Part shown: piece by piece, positions 7,202-8,469 of the stretch
Numbering within the stretch: the stretch's first letter is position 1
Layout: each line of letters begins with the position of its first letter
Assembly (NCBI GenBank): GCA_029938505.1
Contig: JAOZUV010000013.1
Span: 7,031-15,499, forward strand
Length of the DNA: 8,469 nucleotides
From: Bacteroidales bacterium
Lineage (GTDB): Bacteria; Bacteroidota; Bacteroidia; Bacteroidales; GCA-2711565
Direction: 5' to 3'
Position numbers and translations under genes: made by a program
The notes under the pieces: generated by a model
Seen by the model: only the letters and a program-made list of their open reading frames with translations
Told to the model about the DNA's origin: nothing
The model's database searches: none

Positions 7202-7456
7202 ATGGATAATAATGACGTATTTAAAAAATTAAGAGTGGCTCTTAAATTACGTAATGAAGATATTATTGATATCATGAAATTGGTTGATTTCCGGATTACC
7301 AAAACCGAATTAGGTGCTTTTTTCCGTCGCGAAGATCATCCCAATTATAAAAATTGTGGCGATCAGGTTTTACGTAATTTCTTGAATGGGCTGATAATTA
7401 AGGAGCGAGGAGTGATGGAAAAGAAACCAGAACTTAAGCCGAAATCCCCTAAATAA
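7202..7456 (+). CDS. DUF1456 (YehS-like) protein, single-repeat form
   Basis: A small conserved protein of unknown function, 84 residues. The stretch from NNDVFKKLRVALKLRNEDI through FRREDHPNYKNCGDQVLRNF to LNGL (about 3-64) matches the DUF1456 repeat. It is closest, as I recall E. coli YehS, to that protein's second repeat (NNIVLKKLRIAF ... DHKNFRECGDQFLRYFLRGL). YehS has two such repeats in about 156 residues; here only one is present, followed by a short lysine/proline-rich tail (74-84). Upstream bases 7162-7201 contain no frame for a first repeat. It begins 40 bp after sixA on the same strand and could share its transcript. It is likely intact, not broken, because the frame starts and stops cleanly around one whole repeat. 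Confidence 0.8.
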   Translation: MDNNDVFKKLRVALKLRNEDIIDIMKLVDFRITKTELGAFFRREDHPNYKNCGDQVLRNFLNGLIIKERGVMEKKPELKPKSPK

Positions 7457-7507
7457 TTCCGTTATGTATTTAGAAACATTTCCACCCAAAATTTGCTGAA
7501 TGATTTG

Positions 7508-7515
7508 TAACTTTG
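7508..7515 (+). promoter_or_regulatory. Bacteroidota -7 box upstream of moeA
   Basis: TAACTTTG followed by C matches the Bacteroidota primary-sigma -7 consensus TAnnTTTG exactly, 20 bases before the moeA ATG, predicting a start of transcription near 7520 and a short leader. A TTTG at 7492-7495 is closer than the usual -33 spacing, so the upstream element is weak or degenerate. This suggests moeA has its own promoter. Confidence 0.5.
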
Positions 7516-7535
7516 CAAACTAAATTATCATAAAT

Positions 7536-8469
7536 ATGATTGCTTTCGAAGATGCACTGAAAATAGTACAAGATGCTGTTTATTATGAAATGAGTACTGA
7601 ACGTATTTCTATCAATGATTCGCTCAATCGTATTTTGGCTAAAGATATTGTTTCGGATATAAATATGCCACCCTTCCCAAAATCGGCCATGGATGGTTAT
7701 GCTATTCGTTATGAGGATTTGAAGAATGACTGGGAGGTATTGGAAGTAATTGCCGCTGGCCAGCAGCCGGAGAAAACTATCGGTAAAAATCAGTGTTCCA
7801 AAATTATGACAGGAGCTATGATGCCTGAAGGAGCTAATTGTGTGATTAAAGTTGAGGATTCGGAAGAATTGAAAAATAAAAAGGTTCGCTTTACAGGAAA
7901 AGATACTAAGCGGAATTTTGTTCCTACGGGTGAGGATGTGAGAGTGAACGATTTGGTTTTAAAAAAAGGAACGCTTTTAAATGCACAGCATTTGGCTGTT
8001 GCAGCTGCGGTTGGATATGATAATCCACGGGTATTTAAAAAGGTGAGAGTAGGTGTAATTTCTACGGGCGACGAATTGGTGGAGCCGCATATTATGCCAG
8101 GTCCTTCACAAATTCGCAATTCAAATGCTTATCAGTTGATGGCTCAATTGCAAAAAATGAATGTTACACCTTTGTATTTCGGCATTGCTCGCGATACTGA
8201 AGAATCAACCACCAAAGTGATTAAAAAAGCCATCGACGATTGCGATGTTATTTTATTGACGGGTGGTGTTTCTATGGGCGATTTTGATTTTATTCCCCAA
8301 ATATTTGATGAATTAGGTGTTGAAATAAAATTCAAAGAAATGGCTGTTCAGCCAGGTAAACCAAGTGTGTTTGGAGTATTGAAAAATAAATTTATTTTTG
8401 GTCTTCCCGGCAATCCCGTTTCTTCATTTAATATTTTTGAAATATTGACAAAACCTTTGATCTATAAGA
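7536..8469 (+). CDS. moeA: Molybdopterin molybdenumtransferase MoeA (C-terminus cut by window edge)
   Basis: MoeA inserts molybdate into adenylylated molybdopterin in the last step of molybdenum cofactor synthesis in the cytoplasm. The 311 codons present, of roughly 390-410 expected, cover the N-terminal MoeA domains and the MoCF-binding domain; the small C-terminal domain IV lies beyond the edge. Characteristic motifs are MPPFPKSAMDGYAI (44-57), KIMTGAMMPEGAN (89-101), GVISTGDEL (173-181), RNSNAYQL (194-201), LTGGVSMGDFDF (241-252), MAVQPGKPS (269-277) and GLPGNPVSSF (289-298). The ATG at 7536 follows a Bacteroidota -7 box and gives the usual short lead-in before the first motif. The frame is open throughout and key acidic residues (D53, D179, E180, D249) are kept. 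There is no other cofactor gene in the window, though more may lie downstream. Confidence 0.97.
   Translation, partial: MIAFEDALKIVQDAVYYEMSTERISINDSLNRILAKDIVSDINMPPFPKSAMDGYAIRYEDLKNDWEVLEVIAAGQQPEKTIGKNQCSKIMTGAMMPEGANCVIKVEDSEELKNKKVRFTGKDTKRNFVPTGEDVRVNDLVLKKGTLLNAQHLAVAAAVGYDNPRVFKKVRVGVISTGDELVEPHIMPGPSQIRNSNAYQLMAQLQKMNVTPLYFGIARDTEESTTKVIKKAIDDCDVILLTGGVSMGDFDFIPQIFDELGVEIKFKEMAVQPGKPSVFGVLKNKFIFGLPGNPVSSFNIFEILTKPLIYK

Noticed and set aside
7449..7473. Inverted repeat CTAAATA / TATTTAG at the end of the DUF1456 gene as a terminator
   Set aside because: The stem is only seven A/T-rich pairs with an 11-base loop, overlaps the stop codon and has no T-run after it, so it is within chance for this composition.
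7790..8335. Two minus-strand open frames (7790-8119 and 8144-8335)
   Set aside because: Both lie opposite well-conserved moeA coding sequence and encode low-information serine/threonine-rich peptides.

Overview
The window looks like a low-GC, chromosomal Bacteroidota segment, perhaps a marine or anaerobic Bacteroidales/Marinilabiliales-type organism. The support is strong AT bias, no Shine-Dalgarno sequences before the starts, a Bacteroidota-type TAnnTTTG -7 box before moeA, and protein types typical of that phylum (a duplicated 790-residue FtsX/MacB permease ending in NPVDVLRYE, and a TPR-tailed serine hydrolase). The genus cannot be fixed from this sequence alone.

Left half (1-2548, minus strand): a two-component pair. 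An NtrC-type sigma-54 activator (receiver, AAA+, Fis-type HTH) comes first. An 11-bp overlap leads into a membrane histidine kinase, which runs off the left edge just after its G1 box. The kinase has two membrane helices joined by only a few residues and therefore almost no extracytoplasmic sensor.

Centre (2549-6604): a 150-200 bp divergent regulatory region carries a well-matched sigma-54 (-24/-12) promoter pointing right. About 65-95 bp upstream of it lie two AAACGAAC repeats that could be enhancer sites. The promoter faces a two-gene operon: an exported beta-lactamase-fold serine hydrolase with C-terminal TPRs, then a duplicated FtsX/MacB-type permease with no ATPase in the window. The two genes are joined by a TAATG stop/start overlap. 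The four genes look like one circuit: kinase to sigma-54 activator to hydrolase plus permease. The layout recalls Bce-type modules, where an FtsX-fold permease works with a loop-poor kinase, but here the output is sigma-54 dependent. That functional link is inference.

Right half (6605-8469, plus strand): ordinary housekeeping or conserved genes. These are a SixA-type histidine phosphatase, a half-length DUF1456 (YehS-like) protein and the first 311 codons of moeA (molybdenum cofactor biosynthesis), cut by the right edge. The sixA start codon lies inside the 3' arm of a near-perfect 45-nt hairpin, the clearest unexplained nucleotide structure in the window. I saw no tRNA, rRNA, insertion sequence or CRISPR array.
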